Positions 42,590-52,080 of a DNA stretch of 64,000 nt are shown one piece after another. A program made the translations under genes and the position numbers. The notes beneath the pieces are model-generated. The model was given only the letters and a program-made list of their open reading frames with translations, ran no database searches and was not told the origin of the DNA. How positions within the stretch are numbered: the stretch's first letter is position 1; every line of letters begins with the position of its first letter. The stretch comes from Bacterioplanoides pacificum (GTDB lineage: Bacteria > Pseudomonadota > Gammaproteobacteria > Pseudomonadales > Oceanobacteraceae): contig NZ_JBHRYB010000007.1 in assembly GCF_042648445.1 (NCBI RefSeq), forward strand, positions 11,647 to 75,646. Reading direction: 5' to 3'.

Positions 42590-43447
42590 TCAGACACTGG
42601 CGCGGATAATCCGCACCAGTGTCTGGGTTTTCGCCTGTGGCACGTTCAGCTGGCCATAAAATTCTGCCGGGTCGTGGACCCTGACATCGCTGAACCCATC
42701 CTGCTTAAAACCACTTTCAATGGCCTCATCGCTGCGATAATGCAGCGGCCACTGGCCGCGGGTAAAAAAGCCCACCAGTTTCTGCGCGAACTGCACGTAT
42801 TTGTACGATGGGTGGTGGACGAAATCCGGGTATAGGTCGGTGACGTAATAACCGGCCGGGAATTGTTTCAGACCGCTGGCCATGCGTGCCCAGACGCCAC
42901 GAATCGTCGCAAGATCAAAATAATTCACCAGCCCTTCAGTCACAATCAGGGTTTTTTTGCCCGGGTCGAGCTTATCTAACAGCGCCTGGATCGATTGTTC
43001 GCCGTGTTGCTCGAGAATATTGCAGGCGAAGACCTGATGTTTGTCGGTCTGACTGATGTCCGCCAGTAACGCCTGTTTGCGTTGTGCCATACCGGGCAGA
43101 TCGCCTTCGATATAATGCAGCTGTGGGTATTTTTGTGTCAGCCGGTAACCACGGGGCGATAAACCACAGGCCAGTTCCAGTACCTGTTCCACGCCCTGTT
43201 GTTCAATCAGCTGTTCGACCTGATGATCGATCACTGAGTGGCGTTGTAATAAAAATACGTCGATATCGGCGCCGGCGACCAGCCTCAGAAACGCATTAAC
43301 CGGTGTCAGGGCGGCATTGGCAATACGCCCCATGGTCGTTACAAACCCCGGGGCAGACAAACCGTGTTTGTACCAGATGTAACCTGTGTAGTGGGCGCTG
43401 ATGCTGATGCGGGAGGTATCGGTATCTTGAGTTGTGGCAGCGGTCAT
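42590..43447 (-). CDS. SAM-dependent methyltransferase, leucine carboxyl methyltransferase-like
   Basis: 285 residues. The SAM-binding motif I is VLELACGLSPRGYRL near residue 90; YIEGDLPGM is motif II and LIVTEGLVNYFDL the post-I region. This matches the LCM/PPM1-like O-methyltransferases (polyketide and teichoic-type in bacteria). Substrate unknown. ATG 43447 is used; the adjoining 92 bases to dedA hold its promoter. Confidence 0.8.
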   Translation of the reverse strand: MTAATTQDTDTSRISISAHYTGYIWYKHGLSAPGFVTTMGRIANAALTPVNAFLRLVAGADIDVFLLQRHSVIDHQVEQLIEQQGVEQVLELACGLSPRGYRLTQKYPQLHYIEGDLPGMAQRKQALLADISQTDKHQVFACNILEQHGEQSIQALLDKLDPGKKTLIVTEGLVNYFDLATIRGVWARMASGLKQFPAGYYVTDLYPDFVHHPSYKYVQFAQKLVGFFTRGQWPLHYRSDEAIESGFKQDGFSDVRVHDPAEFYGQLNVPQAKTQTLVRIIRASV

Positions 43448-43539
43448 GGTGAACTCAGTTATCTTATCATTGTTATCACTAAATCCGGCCTTATATCCGG
43501 TTTAGCGATAAACCATACCCTGAAACCCGACAATGAGCT

Positions 43540-44130
43540 ATGCCTGAACTGATTCCCGATTTTCTGACCCAATCGCGCGGCTGGCTGCTGCTGGCCATCT
43601 GCCTGCTGGCACTGCTGGAGTCATTAGTGGTGGTAGGGCTGCTGATTCCGGGAGTGGCATTGCTGGTATCGCTGACCCTGCTGGCCCAGCAGCAGGGCAT
43701 AGATCCGCTGTTGTGGTGTGCACTAGCGGCTGCGGGCGCCTTCGCTGGCGATATGATCAGCTATGAACTGGGTTTTAACGCTCAGCAGCGCATTCGCCAC
43801 TGGTCATATTTTCGCCGCCATCCGCGCTGGCTGGCCGACGGTGAAAGCTTCTTTTTTCGTTATGGCGTCTGGAGCATTGTGCTGGGGCGCTTTATCGGGC
43901 CGTTGCGGCCGCTGGTCCCCGCGGTAGCGGGTGCCTGTGCGATGCCACGGCGACAGTTTTACAGCGCCAACGGCTTGTCGGCTCCGGCCTGGGCACTGCT
44001 GTATTGTTTGCCGGTATTCTGGCTTGGGGAGGCGGTACAAGACTATCTGGACGGCAGTCAGCTGGTATTGATGCTGCTACTGGCCAGCGCCGTGGCGCTG
44101 CTGTTCAGCTTCTGGCTACGGCGTCGCTGA
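43540..44130 (+). CDS. DedA-family membrane protein
   Basis: 196 residues with about five hydrophobic segments. The hallmarks are GDMISYELGF (near 70) and RFIGPLRPLVPAVAGACAMPRRQF (near 110), including the re-entrant Arg and Pro. DedA proteins recycle the undecaprenyl phosphate carrier or maintain membrane potential. No start problem: the ATG follows the family pattern. Confidence 0.88.
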   Translation: MPELIPDFLTQSRGWLLLAICLLALLESLVVVGLLIPGVALLVSLTLLAQQQGIDPLLWCALAAAGAFAGDMISYELGFNAQQRIRHWSYFRRHPRWLADGESFFFRYGVWSIVLGRFIGPLRPLVPAVAGACAMPRRQFYSANGLSAPAWALLYCLPVFWLGEAVQDYLDGSQLVLMLLLASAVALLFSFWLRRR

Positions 44131-44137
44131 CCAGCGT

Positions 44138-44386
44138 TCAGTCAGGCTTGTGCTGACTGCGGTAATGGTTCAGGTCTTTGCGGGCCTCGTTCAGCTGATA
44201 TTCCAGATCAGCCACTTTTTGTTGCAGCTCACGGCTGGCCTGCTGCTCCTGCTGATGTTGTTCCAGCACCTGCTGCATATCGGCTTTGGCGATCTCCACT
44301 TCGTTTTTCCAGCGTTTGCTCAGGGTGTAAGCCACGCTGCCGGCGCCGATAATCATGCCGGCGATAATTGCGAATAGCAGTGCCAT
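44138..44386 (-). CDS. Small membrane-anchored coiled-coil protein
   Basis: 82 residues: an N-terminal helix (1-20, glycine-rich, like small YhcB/DUF1043-type anchors) and a coiled coil from about 28 to 75. No family assigned. It is convergent with dedA, with 7 bases between the stops. Confidence 0.6.
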   Translation of the reverse strand: MALLFAIIAGMIIGAGSVAYTLSKRWKNEVEIAKADMQQVLEQHQQEQQASRELQQKVADLEYQLNEARKDLNHYRSQHKPD

Positions 44387-44530
44387 ATTTTTATCCTGTG
44401 GTGATGATTCGGCAGCAGTTTAACATCACCGGTGAGATAAAACCGCGGACAAAGCGGCGTGGGCCTAAAAGCCTGTTGCTGAGTCTGATAAAATCCGCAT
44501 TTTGCACAACCATTCCAGAAGGGCGATCCA

Positions 44531-45553
44531 GTGACCATTGGCCAGTTAGTAGAAAAAAGCGGCGCACAAATGCGCATATTTGACCTCGGACGTCGGATTG
44601 AAAAAATCTCCCGCAAGGATTTTGCCGCCTTTGAGCAGCTGGCCAAACCTTATCCAACCCCGTATCTGAAACATGCCTGGGTGGGCGTGCTGAGCTGGAA
44701 CCCTAAACAGCCGGGGCAGCACAATATCTGGTTTCTGAAGCTGCCACTGGACGAACAGAACATTCTGCAGCCCGGGCCACGGGATCAGTTTCTGGAGCAC
44801 TGGTTACGGGTAGTCGCTGATCCGGATAAAGAGCACGGTGAAGCGCCCTGCAGCTTTAAGCCGGATGCTAACCGTATGGCGTATTTTCATGCCCTGGCGC
44901 TGATGACGCTGGGGCAGCCGGTGACTCAGTATTACGCCACGACACGGGCGTATCTGAGTGGTGATCTGGGCTGGGACAACTGGCAGCAGCTGGGTTTACA
45001 GGGGTTGGCCGAAGTGGTGGCCCGCAGCAGTCAGGACCATAACGAAGCCCTGCTTGCCCAGGCGATTGGCCAGATGCCGGCACTGCCACGTAATGTGCTG
45101 CTGGGGTATCTGGAGAACATTCAGCCAGGTCACGATCTGACGGTTGCGGTCAATGACTGTTTATCTCAGGTGGTGGCTGCTGGCCCTGAAGCGGCAGACC
45201 TGGCGGCCTTTGCCCGCGGGTTGTCGCACAGCGTAAACCTGCAGCAGCGTAAGTTGTTGTTGCAGGCGATTCTGGCTCACCCCAACAGCCGGGCGGTGGA
45301 AGTGCTGGCCGCCATTGGCAGCCGCTGCTGGTTGGATTTAACCGGTGAAATATTGTTCGCTTATCTTGAGGCGCTGGCAGATAACGAACAGGGGAGTAAT
45401 GTCTTTACTGCCCTGGTGGCCGATTTGATGACGTTGCCGGGCATGCGTGAGCAGATTTTACAGGTGTTCCGTCGCGAAGACCGCAGTGACAAACTCAGCG
45501 CTGCTATCGGTGAGCTGATGAGCCTGGTGCAGAACGCCAGCGTGGTTCAGTAA
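44531..45553 (+). CDS. DUF3549 family protein
   Basis: 340 residues, mainly helical. MTIGQLVEKSGAQMRIFDLG and FLKLPLDEQNILQPGPRDQF match DUF3549, found in Pseudomonas and relatives. The C-terminal half (about 160-330) looks like HEAT-type repeats. No catalytic motif. It is followed 2 bases later by the YchJ gene. Function unknown. Confidence 0.8.
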   Translation: MTIGQLVEKSGAQMRIFDLGRRIEKISRKDFAAFEQLAKPYPTPYLKHAWVGVLSWNPKQPGQHNIWFLKLPLDEQNILQPGPRDQFLEHWLRVVADPDKEHGEAPCSFKPDANRMAYFHALALMTLGQPVTQYYATTRAYLSGDLGWDNWQQLGLQGLAEVVARSSQDHNEALLAQAIGQMPALPRNVLLGYLENIQPGHDLTVAVNDCLSQVVAAGPEAADLAAFARGLSHSVNLQQRKLLLQAILAHPNSRAVEVLAAIGSRCWLDLTGEILFAYLEALADNEQGSNVFTALVADLMTLPGMREQILQVFRREDRSDKLSAAIGELMSLVQNASVVQ

Positions 45554-45555
45554 TA

Positions 45556-46017
45556 ATGGCCACTGATATCCAGACCAGCGAGCTGTGTCCGTGCGGCTCT
45601 GCTGAGCGTTATCAGGACTGTTGCCAGCCTTATCATCAGGGGCAGGAGGCGCCCGGGCCTGAGGCCCTGATGCGCTCCCGTTACAGTGCTTTTGCCCTGC
45701 AGCTGGCCGATTATCTGGCTCACACCTGGCACCCACAAACCCGGCCGCAGCAGCTGCAGCTGGAAGCGGATACCGAATGGTTGCGGCTGCAGGTGTTGTC
45801 CAGTAGTCAGGATGCTGAGCGCGGTCAGGTCCGTTTTATCGCCACCTTCCGGGAAGGCAACGAATGGTTGCAACTCAGTGAAAATTCGCAGTTTCTGCTG
45901 CTGCAGGGCCGCTGGTATTACCTGGACGGGGATGCCCGGTTTACCACGCTGAAACCGGGACGCAACGATGCCTGTGTGTGTGGCAGCACGAAAAAGTTTA
46001 AGAAGTGTTGTGGCTGA
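45556..46017 (+). CDS. YchJ-family protein with two SEC-C zinc motifs
   Basis: 153 residues. An N-terminal SEC-C motif (LCPCGSAERYQDCCQPYH), the YchJ middle domain (ALMRSRYSAFALQLADYLAHTW) and a C-terminal SEC-C motif (DACVCGSTKKFKKCCG). Likely binds zinc and nucleic acid or ribosome-associated partners; function not known. Probably co-transcribed with DUF3549. Confidence 0.9.
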   Translation: MATDIQTSELCPCGSAERYQDCCQPYHQGQEAPGPEALMRSRYSAFALQLADYLAHTWHPQTRPQQLQLEADTEWLRLQVLSSSQDAERGQVRFIATFREGNEWLQLSENSQFLLLQGRWYYLDGDARFTTLKPGRNDACVCGSTKKFKKCCG

Positions 46018-46020
46018 GAC

Positions 46021-46299
46021 TCAGGAATCCTGAGCGCGTGTCATGCCTTTCAGCAGCATACCCCAGGTCATGGCCAGGGCACCTACCACCGACAGCAGCA
46101 TCATCAGATTAACAAACAGGGTGTGGCGGGCGTAATAGGTTGACTGTGGCTGTGGCTCGCTGGCGCAGTCCCCGGAGTTGAAGTTGTAGAATCCGCCACT
46201 CTGGCTGCAATCGGTAACGGCCGACATCTCCAGACCGTACAGGGTCAGTAATAACAGCCCGGGCAGGGCAAATAACAGCGAGCCGTAGCGCAGCCACAT
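46021..46299 (-). CDS. Two-helix membrane protein of unknown function
   Basis: 92 residues from ATG 46299, which has a CGGAG site; a longer frame would need a TTG at 46338. Membrane helices lie at about 5-22 and 62-84, enclosing a periplasmic loop with a cysteine pair (DCSQSGG, SGDCAS) that could form a disulfide. Family not recognised. Confidence 0.6.
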   Translation of the reverse strand: MWLRYGSLLFALPGLLLLTLYGLEMSAVTDCSQSGGFYNFNSGDCASEPQPQSTYYARHTLFVNLMMLLSVVGALAMTWGMLLKGMTRAQDS

Positions 46300-46420
46300 A
46301 AATTTTCTCCGGATTTTTACAGTAAAAGCACGATCCAACTTGACATATACGGGCTAATGTTTTCAGCTTACCGGTTAGAAATCTGCCTACAAAACGATAA
46401 TAACCGAAGCCGCCCATATT

Positions 46421-47488
46421 ATGTTACGAGCTATTAAATTTGCGCTGATTGTACCAGCCCTGTTGCTGGGCTTCCAAAGCCAGGCTGCCACACAGGACCT
46501 GGATCAGCTGTTGAAGTCCATCAAAGCCGATATTCAGAACAAGCGATTGTCGAGTCCGGCGGGCAATAATGCGCTGGAGCGTATTACCGCTTTCCGTGAA
46601 CAGGCGCCGTTTGATTTTCGCGTGGTGCCTCTGACCTACGAATGGGGTGAGGCTTACGTCGCGATGGCCAACAATGCGATGGCCAATGGTCAGTATGGAA
46701 AAGCCCAGAGCTATCTGGAGAAAGTCTGGTATGTGGCTTCTCTGACCCCGGGTCTGGAGCAGGCTCAGGCCCGGCTGGACGCTGAACTGAAAGGTTCCGG
46801 CGGTAAAGCGGCTAAGGCTGAAACCAAGGCTGCTAAAGGGCCAAGTAAAGAAGAAATTGCGCGCCAGAAAAAAGTAGCGCAGCAGCTGGCCAAAGAAAAA
46901 GCGCGGTTAGAGGCCGACCGTAAACGTAAACTGGAGCAGGCGAAAAAAGAGGCGCTGGCTGAGAAAAAACGTCTTGAAGCAGAGCTGAAGCGTAAACAGG
47001 AAGAGGAGCGTCAGCGCCGCCTGGCGGCGGCAAAAGCTGAAAAACAAGCCGCAGCCCAACGTGCGAAAGCGGCGGCAGCCGGTAAAGCGGTGGTGAAAGC
47101 TGCTCCGAAACCGGTGAAGGTGGCTAAAAAGGTCAGCAAGGCGGAAAAAAATGCCGCTTCAGAATTGTGGCACTCGGCGAAAGAAGATACTGCACCACTG
47201 GCCAGTTACCCGATTTCGGCTGAACAGATCGCTAATCGTGACCGCTCAATTTCGGATGATCTGGAGCCTGTGTGTCAGGCGATTCTGGATAATGATGCCT
47301 CGGTTGTGGTGCACACCCCGGATAAAGCGGATTATCGCTGGCTGACGGTACGTCTGACCTTATGTCTGCGTCGTCTGGACACCTCTTTCCGCTTACGTCA
47401 CAGCCATCAGCTGGTCTCTGATGAAGGACCGTTCGTTACCTTACACCCACCTCGTGGTGTCTCTCTGGTGCGCAAAGTTGAGCCGTAA
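46421..47488 (+). CDS. Periplasmic protein with long charged coiled coil
   Basis: 355 residues. Signal peptide about 1-22 (FQSQA). A helical region (25-120) is followed by a Lys/Glu/Ala-rich coiled coil (about 140-230) resembling the TolA middle domain, then a C-terminal globular domain (about 255-355) with one pair of cysteines (LEPVCQAIL, LTLCLRR). It may span the periplasm. No family recognised; no TolA-like membrane anchor beyond the signal peptide. Confidence 0.65.
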   Translation: MLRAIKFALIVPALLLGFQSQAATQDLDQLLKSIKADIQNKRLSSPAGNNALERITAFREQAPFDFRVVPLTYEWGEAYVAMANNAMANGQYGKAQSYLEKVWYVASLTPGLEQAQARLDAELKGSGGKAAKAETKAAKGPSKEEIARQKKVAQQLAKEKARLEADRKRKLEQAKKEALAEKKRLEAELKRKQEEERQRRLAAAKAEKQAAAQRAKAAAAGKAVVKAAPKPVKVAKKVSKAEKNAASELWHSAKEDTAPLASYPISAEQIANRDRSISDDLEPVCQAILDNDASVVVHTPDKADYRWLTVRLTLCLRRLDTSFRLRHSHQLVSDEGPFVTLHPPRGVSLVRKVEP

Positions 47489-47512
47489 TCAGAACTCGTT
47501 AACCGCTTAACG

Positions 47513-47547
47513 CAAAAAACTCCGCCAGCTGGCGGAGTTTTTTTTGC
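47513..47547 (+). terminator. Bidirectional terminator
   Basis: AAAAAACTCCGCC and GGCGGAGTTTTTT form a perfect hairpin with A and T runs on both sides. It serves the coiled-coil gene and perhaps the convergent phosphatase genes. Confidence 0.85.
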
Positions 47548-47585
47548 CTACTGCAGCGTATCTGTGGCAGGAATAGCTGTTGATA

Positions 47586-49088
47586 TCAGGGTGCAGCCTG
47601 CTGCGCTTTGGGGTTCAGTGCGTGTTGCAATACATGATAAACCCAGTGTTGTTCCATGGTGCCACCAAACAAATGAGCCCAGGGGCCACTGGCGTATAAC
47701 GCCACGTCTTCACCACCGTGTGTTTCACTGTCCAGCGGCACCAGCGCCTGCTGGCGATAGTCGGGGCTCTGTGTGGCTTCAGGGTTAACCGAAGGGCGGC
47801 GGTTATGTTGTTGCCAGTCGACGGCCCCCGGGCCGTTGCGGTAACTCATGGTGGTGTAATAGCCGCCGTCATCCAGCCGGTAAGGCTGACGTTCTGGCCG
47901 GCCCTGATCATCATTGCTGATGACCACGCCGGTAATTGGGTTACCGCGCGTCGGGTAACCCGCCAGGGTCAGGGTATGACTGTGATCGGCGGTGACCACC
48001 AGTAATGTGTTGTCTCGATCTGTATGTTTGAGCAGCCAGGCCACGGTCTGATCCAGTTCCGCGGTTTCCTGTAATGCTTTTTGTCCTTGTCCCTGATGAT
48101 GCGCATGGTCGATGCGTGCCGCTTCGATCATCAGGACATAGCCCTGATCGTTATGTTGTAAGCGCTGCAGTGCCGCCCGGGTCATATCCAGCAGGCCTGG
48201 TGTGCTGGCATCGCGTTCAGCGACGTAAGGCAAGTGAGAGGCGGCAAATAATCCCAGCCAGTGGCCCTGACTGAGGTCGGCCTGCAGTAACTGTTGCCGA
48301 CTGGTGGCGACATGATGATCAGCCTGTTGTTGCCAGGCCGTCATCAGGTTACGGCCATCGCGGCGCTGGCCATCGCTCATGCTTGCGGGCAGAAAGTGGC
48401 GCCGGCCGCCGCCAAAAATAACCTCCAGCCGCTGTTGCTGCTGTTGGTAGTCGATCAGCTGGGCGGCGATATCCTGGCAGCCCGACTGTCTGGCGCTGTC
48501 GTTTAACTGATCGTCACTTTCCCAGTTTCGTTCGGCGCTGTGGGCATACAGGGCGGCAGGGGTAGCGTGGGTTATGCGGGCGGTGGTGACGATACCGCTG
48601 GCTTTACCCTGTTGTTCGGCTACGTCAAACAGGGTTTGCAGTTCGTTACCTGCCTGGCTGGCGCAGTCTGAGCGTATTACCTTGTCAGATACGGCCAGCA
48701 CTCCGGCACGGGTTTTACTGCCACTGATCAGAGCCGTCATGGTACCGGCGGAATCCGGTGTCTGCTGGTCGCTGTTGTAGGTTTTAATCAGGGCGGAATG
48801 GGGCAGGGTTTCAAAACTGAGATTATATTCCTCGCCTAATAAGCCCTGTTGCTGACCGGTAAAAATCCGGGCGGCAGTGTGGGTGGTAATTCCCATACCA
48901 TCCCCTACCACCAGAATCAGGTTTTTTGCCGGGCCGGTGTTGTCGGTCTGGGCGGCCGCCAGCGCCGCTCGTTGCTGACCTTGTTGATACCATTGCTCCG
49001 AGCGGGTGTTGTCTTTAACCGGTAAGGTCGGCTCACAGGCGGATAGCGCAAACAGGCTGAGTAATAACGGCAGGCGTAAAAAGTAAGG
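47586..49088 (-). CDS. Alkaline phosphatase, lipoprotein
   Basis: 500 residues from ATG 49088. Lipobox LSAC near residue 17, so it is probably outer-membrane anchored. Active-site pattern: VVGDGMGITT (metal Asp), TPDSAGTMTALISG (nucleophile Ser), HATPAALYAHSAERNW, IDHAHH, ADHSHT and ETHGGEDVALYASGP. Hydrolyses phosphomonoesters in the periplasm or at the surface. It lies 4 bases after its paralogue and probably shares its mRNA. Confidence 0.9.
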   Translation of the reverse strand, partial: PYFLRLPLLLSLFALSACEPTLPVKDNTRSEQWYQQGQQRAALAAAQTDNTGPAKNLILVVGDGMGITTHTAARIFTGQQQGLLGEEYNLSFETLPHSALIKTYNSDQQTPDSAGTMTALISGSKTRAGVLAVSDKVIRSDCASQAGNELQTLFDVAEQQGKASGIVTTARITHATPAALYAHSAERNWESDDQLNDSARQSGCQDIAAQLIDYQQQQQRLEVIFGGGRRHFLPASMSDGQRRDGRNLMTAWQQQADHHVATSRQQLLQADLSQGHWLGLFAASHLPYVAERDASTPGLLDMTRAALQRLQHNDQGYVLMIEAARIDHAHHQGQGQKALQETAELDQTVAWLLKHTDRDNTLLVVTADHSHTLTLAGYPTRGNPITGVVISNDDQGRPERQPYRLDDGGYYTTMSYRNGPGAVDWQQHNRRPSVNPEATQSPDYRQQALVPLDSETHGGEDVALYASGPWAHLFGGTMEQHWVYHVLQHALNPKAQQAAP

Positions 49089-49092
49089 CATA

Positions 49093-50607
49093 TCAGTTCT
49101 CCTGCTGCAACGCGCGGCGAATACGGTGATAAATTTCATGTTGCTCTAACAGGCCCTGGAACAACCGGGCGCCGGGGCCGCGGGCGTGTAATGCGACGTC
49201 GTCGGCACCGTGAGTTTCGGCATAAATATCGGCCAGCGCGGCTTGCTGAAAATTGTCACTGTGTGGCTCGGTCTGGCGGTGTTCCGGTTGATGCCAGAGG
49301 ATGCGGCCGGGCAGACGCTCTGAATGCCGGGCATTGGCACTGCCACCCGGGCCATTGGCATAACCCAGCGTGGTGTAAGGCGACTGATCGTTAGCCAGCA
49401 ACAGGCCTTGGTTGGCAGCAAAGCCGAGAATATCATTTCCCCGCTGTGGATAACCGGCCATCGACAGGGTGTGGCTGTGATCGGCAGTGACCAGCAGCAG
49501 GGTGTTGTTATCACTGAGCTGATCGGCCAGTTGCACGGCGCGGGCCAGTTCGATGGATTCATCAAGGGCGCGTTTGGCATTACCGGCGTGGTGACCGTGG
49601 TCGATCCGGGCACCTTCAACAATCAGCAGGTAACCGCGTTGTGGATGGTGTTGTTTTTGTTGCTGCAGAAAAGCCAGCGCAGCACGGGTCATCTCGGCCA
49701 GATCAGGCTGCTGTCCGCTGCGATCGAGATGGTAATCCAGATGGCTGTCGGCAAATAATCCCAGTACCGGGCCTGGCGTGTCAGCACGCAACTGCATCAG
49801 CTGCTGGCGGTTTTCCAGATATTGTCCGCCCGGGAACTGTTGTTGCCAGTCGGCAATCAGGTTGCCGCTGTGTCGTTCGCCATCGCGGCTGAAATTGCGT
49901 TTGCCACCTCCCAGTGCGATATCCAGCCCGGCCGGATAGGCCTGATGAATCAGTTGCCAGGCGATATCCCGGCAACCATAACGTCTGGCTTCGCGGCTGA
50001 GGTCACTGTCGGCCTCCCAGTTGCGTTCCGGCGAGTGGGCATAACTGGCGGCAGGGGTGGCGTGGGTGATACGGGCGGTGGTGACAATACCGGTGGCATA
50101 GCCCTGCTGTTGTGCCCATTGCAGCAATGTCGGCTGGTGGTAGGCCGCAGCACCCTGACAGATGCCACGATCCTGCTCCGGACCTATTGCAATGACTCCG
50201 GCACGGGTTTTGACCCCGGTGGTGATGGCTGACATGGTGCCGGCTGAATCCGGGGTTTGCTGATTGGTGTTATAGGTTTTGACCAGTGCCGAGTAAGGAA
50301 ACGTTTCGAAATACAGACGGTGTTCCTCACCGCTGAGTCCCTGGTTTTGCCCCTCCAGAATCCGGGCTGCGGTTAAGGTGGTGATACTCATGCCGTCGCC
50401 GAGAAACAGGATCACATTCTGCGCCCGACCGTGTTCTTTTTGTTGTTGGCGTTGTTGCTGACGTTGCTGCAATCGTTGTTGTAGCCATTGCTGGCCCTGC
50501 TGGTAATCCGGCTGCGCCGCCAGCGCTGTGGTTGTGGCGGGGGCGGCGTAAAGATGTGTCGTTATTATCAGCGATAAAAGTGTCAGCCTTCTGAATGCCG
50601 GGGTCAT
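49093..50607 (-). CDS. Alkaline phosphatase, secreted paralogue
   Basis: 504 residues from ATG 50607 with an AGGAC site; the longer frame to 50730 runs into the dacA promoter region. Signal peptide about 1-22 ending YAAPA, no lipobox. It shares the active-site pattern of its neighbour: LFLGDGMSITT, TPDSAGTMSAITTG, RIDHGHH, ADHSHT, AETHGADDVALHARGP. First of the tandem pair. A glutamine-rich stretch lies near residues 45-60. No clear Pho box was seen in the 121 bases shared with dacA. Confidence 0.9.
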   Translation of the reverse strand: MTPAFRRLTLLSLIITTHLYAAPATTTALAAQPDYQQGQQWLQQRLQQRQQQRQQQKEHGRAQNVILFLGDGMSITTLTAARILEGQNQGLSGEEHRLYFETFPYSALVKTYNTNQQTPDSAGTMSAITTGVKTRAGVIAIGPEQDRGICQGAAAYHQPTLLQWAQQQGYATGIVTTARITHATPAASYAHSPERNWEADSDLSREARRYGCRDIAWQLIHQAYPAGLDIALGGGKRNFSRDGERHSGNLIADWQQQFPGGQYLENRQQLMQLRADTPGPVLGLFADSHLDYHLDRSGQQPDLAEMTRAALAFLQQQKQHHPQRGYLLIVEGARIDHGHHAGNAKRALDESIELARAVQLADQLSDNNTLLLVTADHSHTLSMAGYPQRGNDILGFAANQGLLLANDQSPYTTLGYANGPGGSANARHSERLPGRILWHQPEHRQTEPHSDNFQQAALADIYAETHGADDVALHARGPGARLFQGLLEQHEIYHRIRRALQQEN

Positions 50608-50728
50608 TTGCAAAGTCCTGTAAACGCGGTTGAGCGTGAGTCTATATCCGCCATCATGCTGACTGCAAAAAATGTTCAGCGTGTTACAATGCGCAGCCTT
50701 GTTAAACCCGTATAGCTTGTTGAGTTTC

Positions 50729-51877
50729 ATGTCTTTTTTAAACCGGATTCTGATTGTTACCGCCGCACTGCTGACCTTCAGTGCCCAGGCTTCTGTAATT
50801 GTTCCTTCTGCCCCTCAGCTGGATGCCACGGCTTATATTCTGATTGATGCCGACAGCGGCCAGGTACTGGTGGAAAAAAATGCCGACCAGCGTTTGCCTC
50901 CGGCCAGCCTGACGAAAATGATGACCAGCTATATTGCGGCGCATGAGCTGGAGCTGGGCAATGTTGAAGAAAATGTGTCGGTGCCGATCAGTGTCAAAGC
51001 CTGGCGTAAAAAAGGCTCGCGGATGTTTGTCCGTGAAGGTACTCAGGTGCCGCTGATTGATTTATTACGCGGCATTATTGTGCAGTCGGGTAATGACGCA
51101 TCGGTGGCAGTGGCGGAATATTTTTCCGGTTCGGAGGAAGCTTACGTCGACTGGATGAACCAGTATGCCGAACGTTTTGGCATGAATAATACCCAGTTTA
51201 AAAATGCCACCGGCTGGCCGGCAGATGGCCATTATTCCACGGCCCGTGATATGGCGACTCTGTCGTTACGTATCGTTAAGGACCACCCGAAGTATTATCC
51301 GATTTATGCCGAAAAATATTATGAATACAACGGTATCCGCCAGCCAAACCGCAATAAATTATTGTGGCGTGATCCGAGTGTCGATGGTCTGAAAACCGGC
51401 CATACCGATGAAGCCGGGTTCTGTCTGGCGGCGTCCGCGATTAAGGACGGCACGCGTTTTATTGCGGTGGTGATGGGCACCCGCAGTGAAGAAGCCCGGG
51501 CGCGGGAAACCCAGAAGCTGCTGGCTTACGGCTTCCGCTATTTTGAAACGCATAAGTTATACGCTGCCGATGAAGTGTTGCAGACCAAAAAAGTCTGGCT
51601 CGGCGAGCAGGAAGAGGTCAGCCTGGGGCTGTCCGGCGATTTGTATCTGACTCTGCCACGTGGCTCCAAAGGCGAACTGGAGATCGATATGATTTCCAAT
51701 GAATTTATCGAAGCCCCGATTGAGCAGGGACAGGCCATTGGTACACTGGTAGTACGCATGGCTGGTGAGGTTCAGGCTGAGCGTGCACTGGTGGCTCAGA
51801 ATGCCGTCGAGGAAGCCGGTTTCTTTGGTCGTCTGATGGGCAAGATCAAACTGTTCTTTGCCAAGCTGTTTGCCTGA
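50729..51877 (+). CDS. dacA: D-alanyl-D-alanine carboxypeptidase (PBP5/6)
   Basis: 382 residues from ATG 50729; the open frame begins upstream at 50672. Signal peptide about 1-21. Active-site motifs: SLTK (60-63), SGN near 120 and KTG near 221 (GLKTGHTDEAG). The C-terminal beta domain and an amphipathic anchor helix (GFFGRLMGKIKLFFAKLFA) tether it to the inner membrane. Trims pentapeptides. A terminator follows before ybeD. Confidence 0.96.
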   Translation: MSFLNRILIVTAALLTFSAQASVIVPSAPQLDATAYILIDADSGQVLVEKNADQRLPPASLTKMMTSYIAAHELELGNVEENVSVPISVKAWRKKGSRMFVREGTQVPLIDLLRGIIVQSGNDASVAVAEYFSGSEEAYVDWMNQYAERFGMNNTQFKNATGWPADGHYSTARDMATLSLRIVKDHPKYYPIYAEKYYEYNGIRQPNRNKLLWRDPSVDGLKTGHTDEAGFCLAASAIKDGTRFIAVVMGTRSEEARARETQKLLAYGFRYFETHKLYAADEVLQTKKVWLGEQEEVSLGLSGDLYLTLPRGSKGELEIDMISNEFIEAPIEQGQAIGTLVVRMAGEVQAERALVAQNAVEEAGFFGRLMGKIKLFFAKLFA

Positions 51878-51903
51878 CCCGGGTGACGGTAACGCGCAAT
51901 AAC

Positions 51904-51930
51904 ATGGCTGCCACGGGCAGCCATTTTTGT
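51904..51930 (+). terminator. Terminator after dacA
   Basis: ATGGCTGCC and GGCAGCCAT form a 9-bp perfect stem with a 3-base loop, followed by TTTTTG. Confidence 0.85.
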
Positions 51931-52080
51931 TTAAGCTAATGTCATCCTGACTTTTTATAATATCGGCCACTCTTAGCGGCGGGAGTTGCCGCTAAGGTCA
52001 TATGGCGCTTGAAATCAGGGTGAGTTACAACCATATAGGTCTGATTGTTAATTCCGATGTCAGATCAAGAGAGGCGAAGT

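Noticed and set aside
46021..46338. 105-codon form of the two-helix membrane protein
   Set aside because: Would need a TTG start without a ribosome site; ATG 46299 has one.
50608..50728. Pho box upstream of the alkaline phosphatases
   Set aside because: No CTGTCAT-type direct repeat could be read with confidence.
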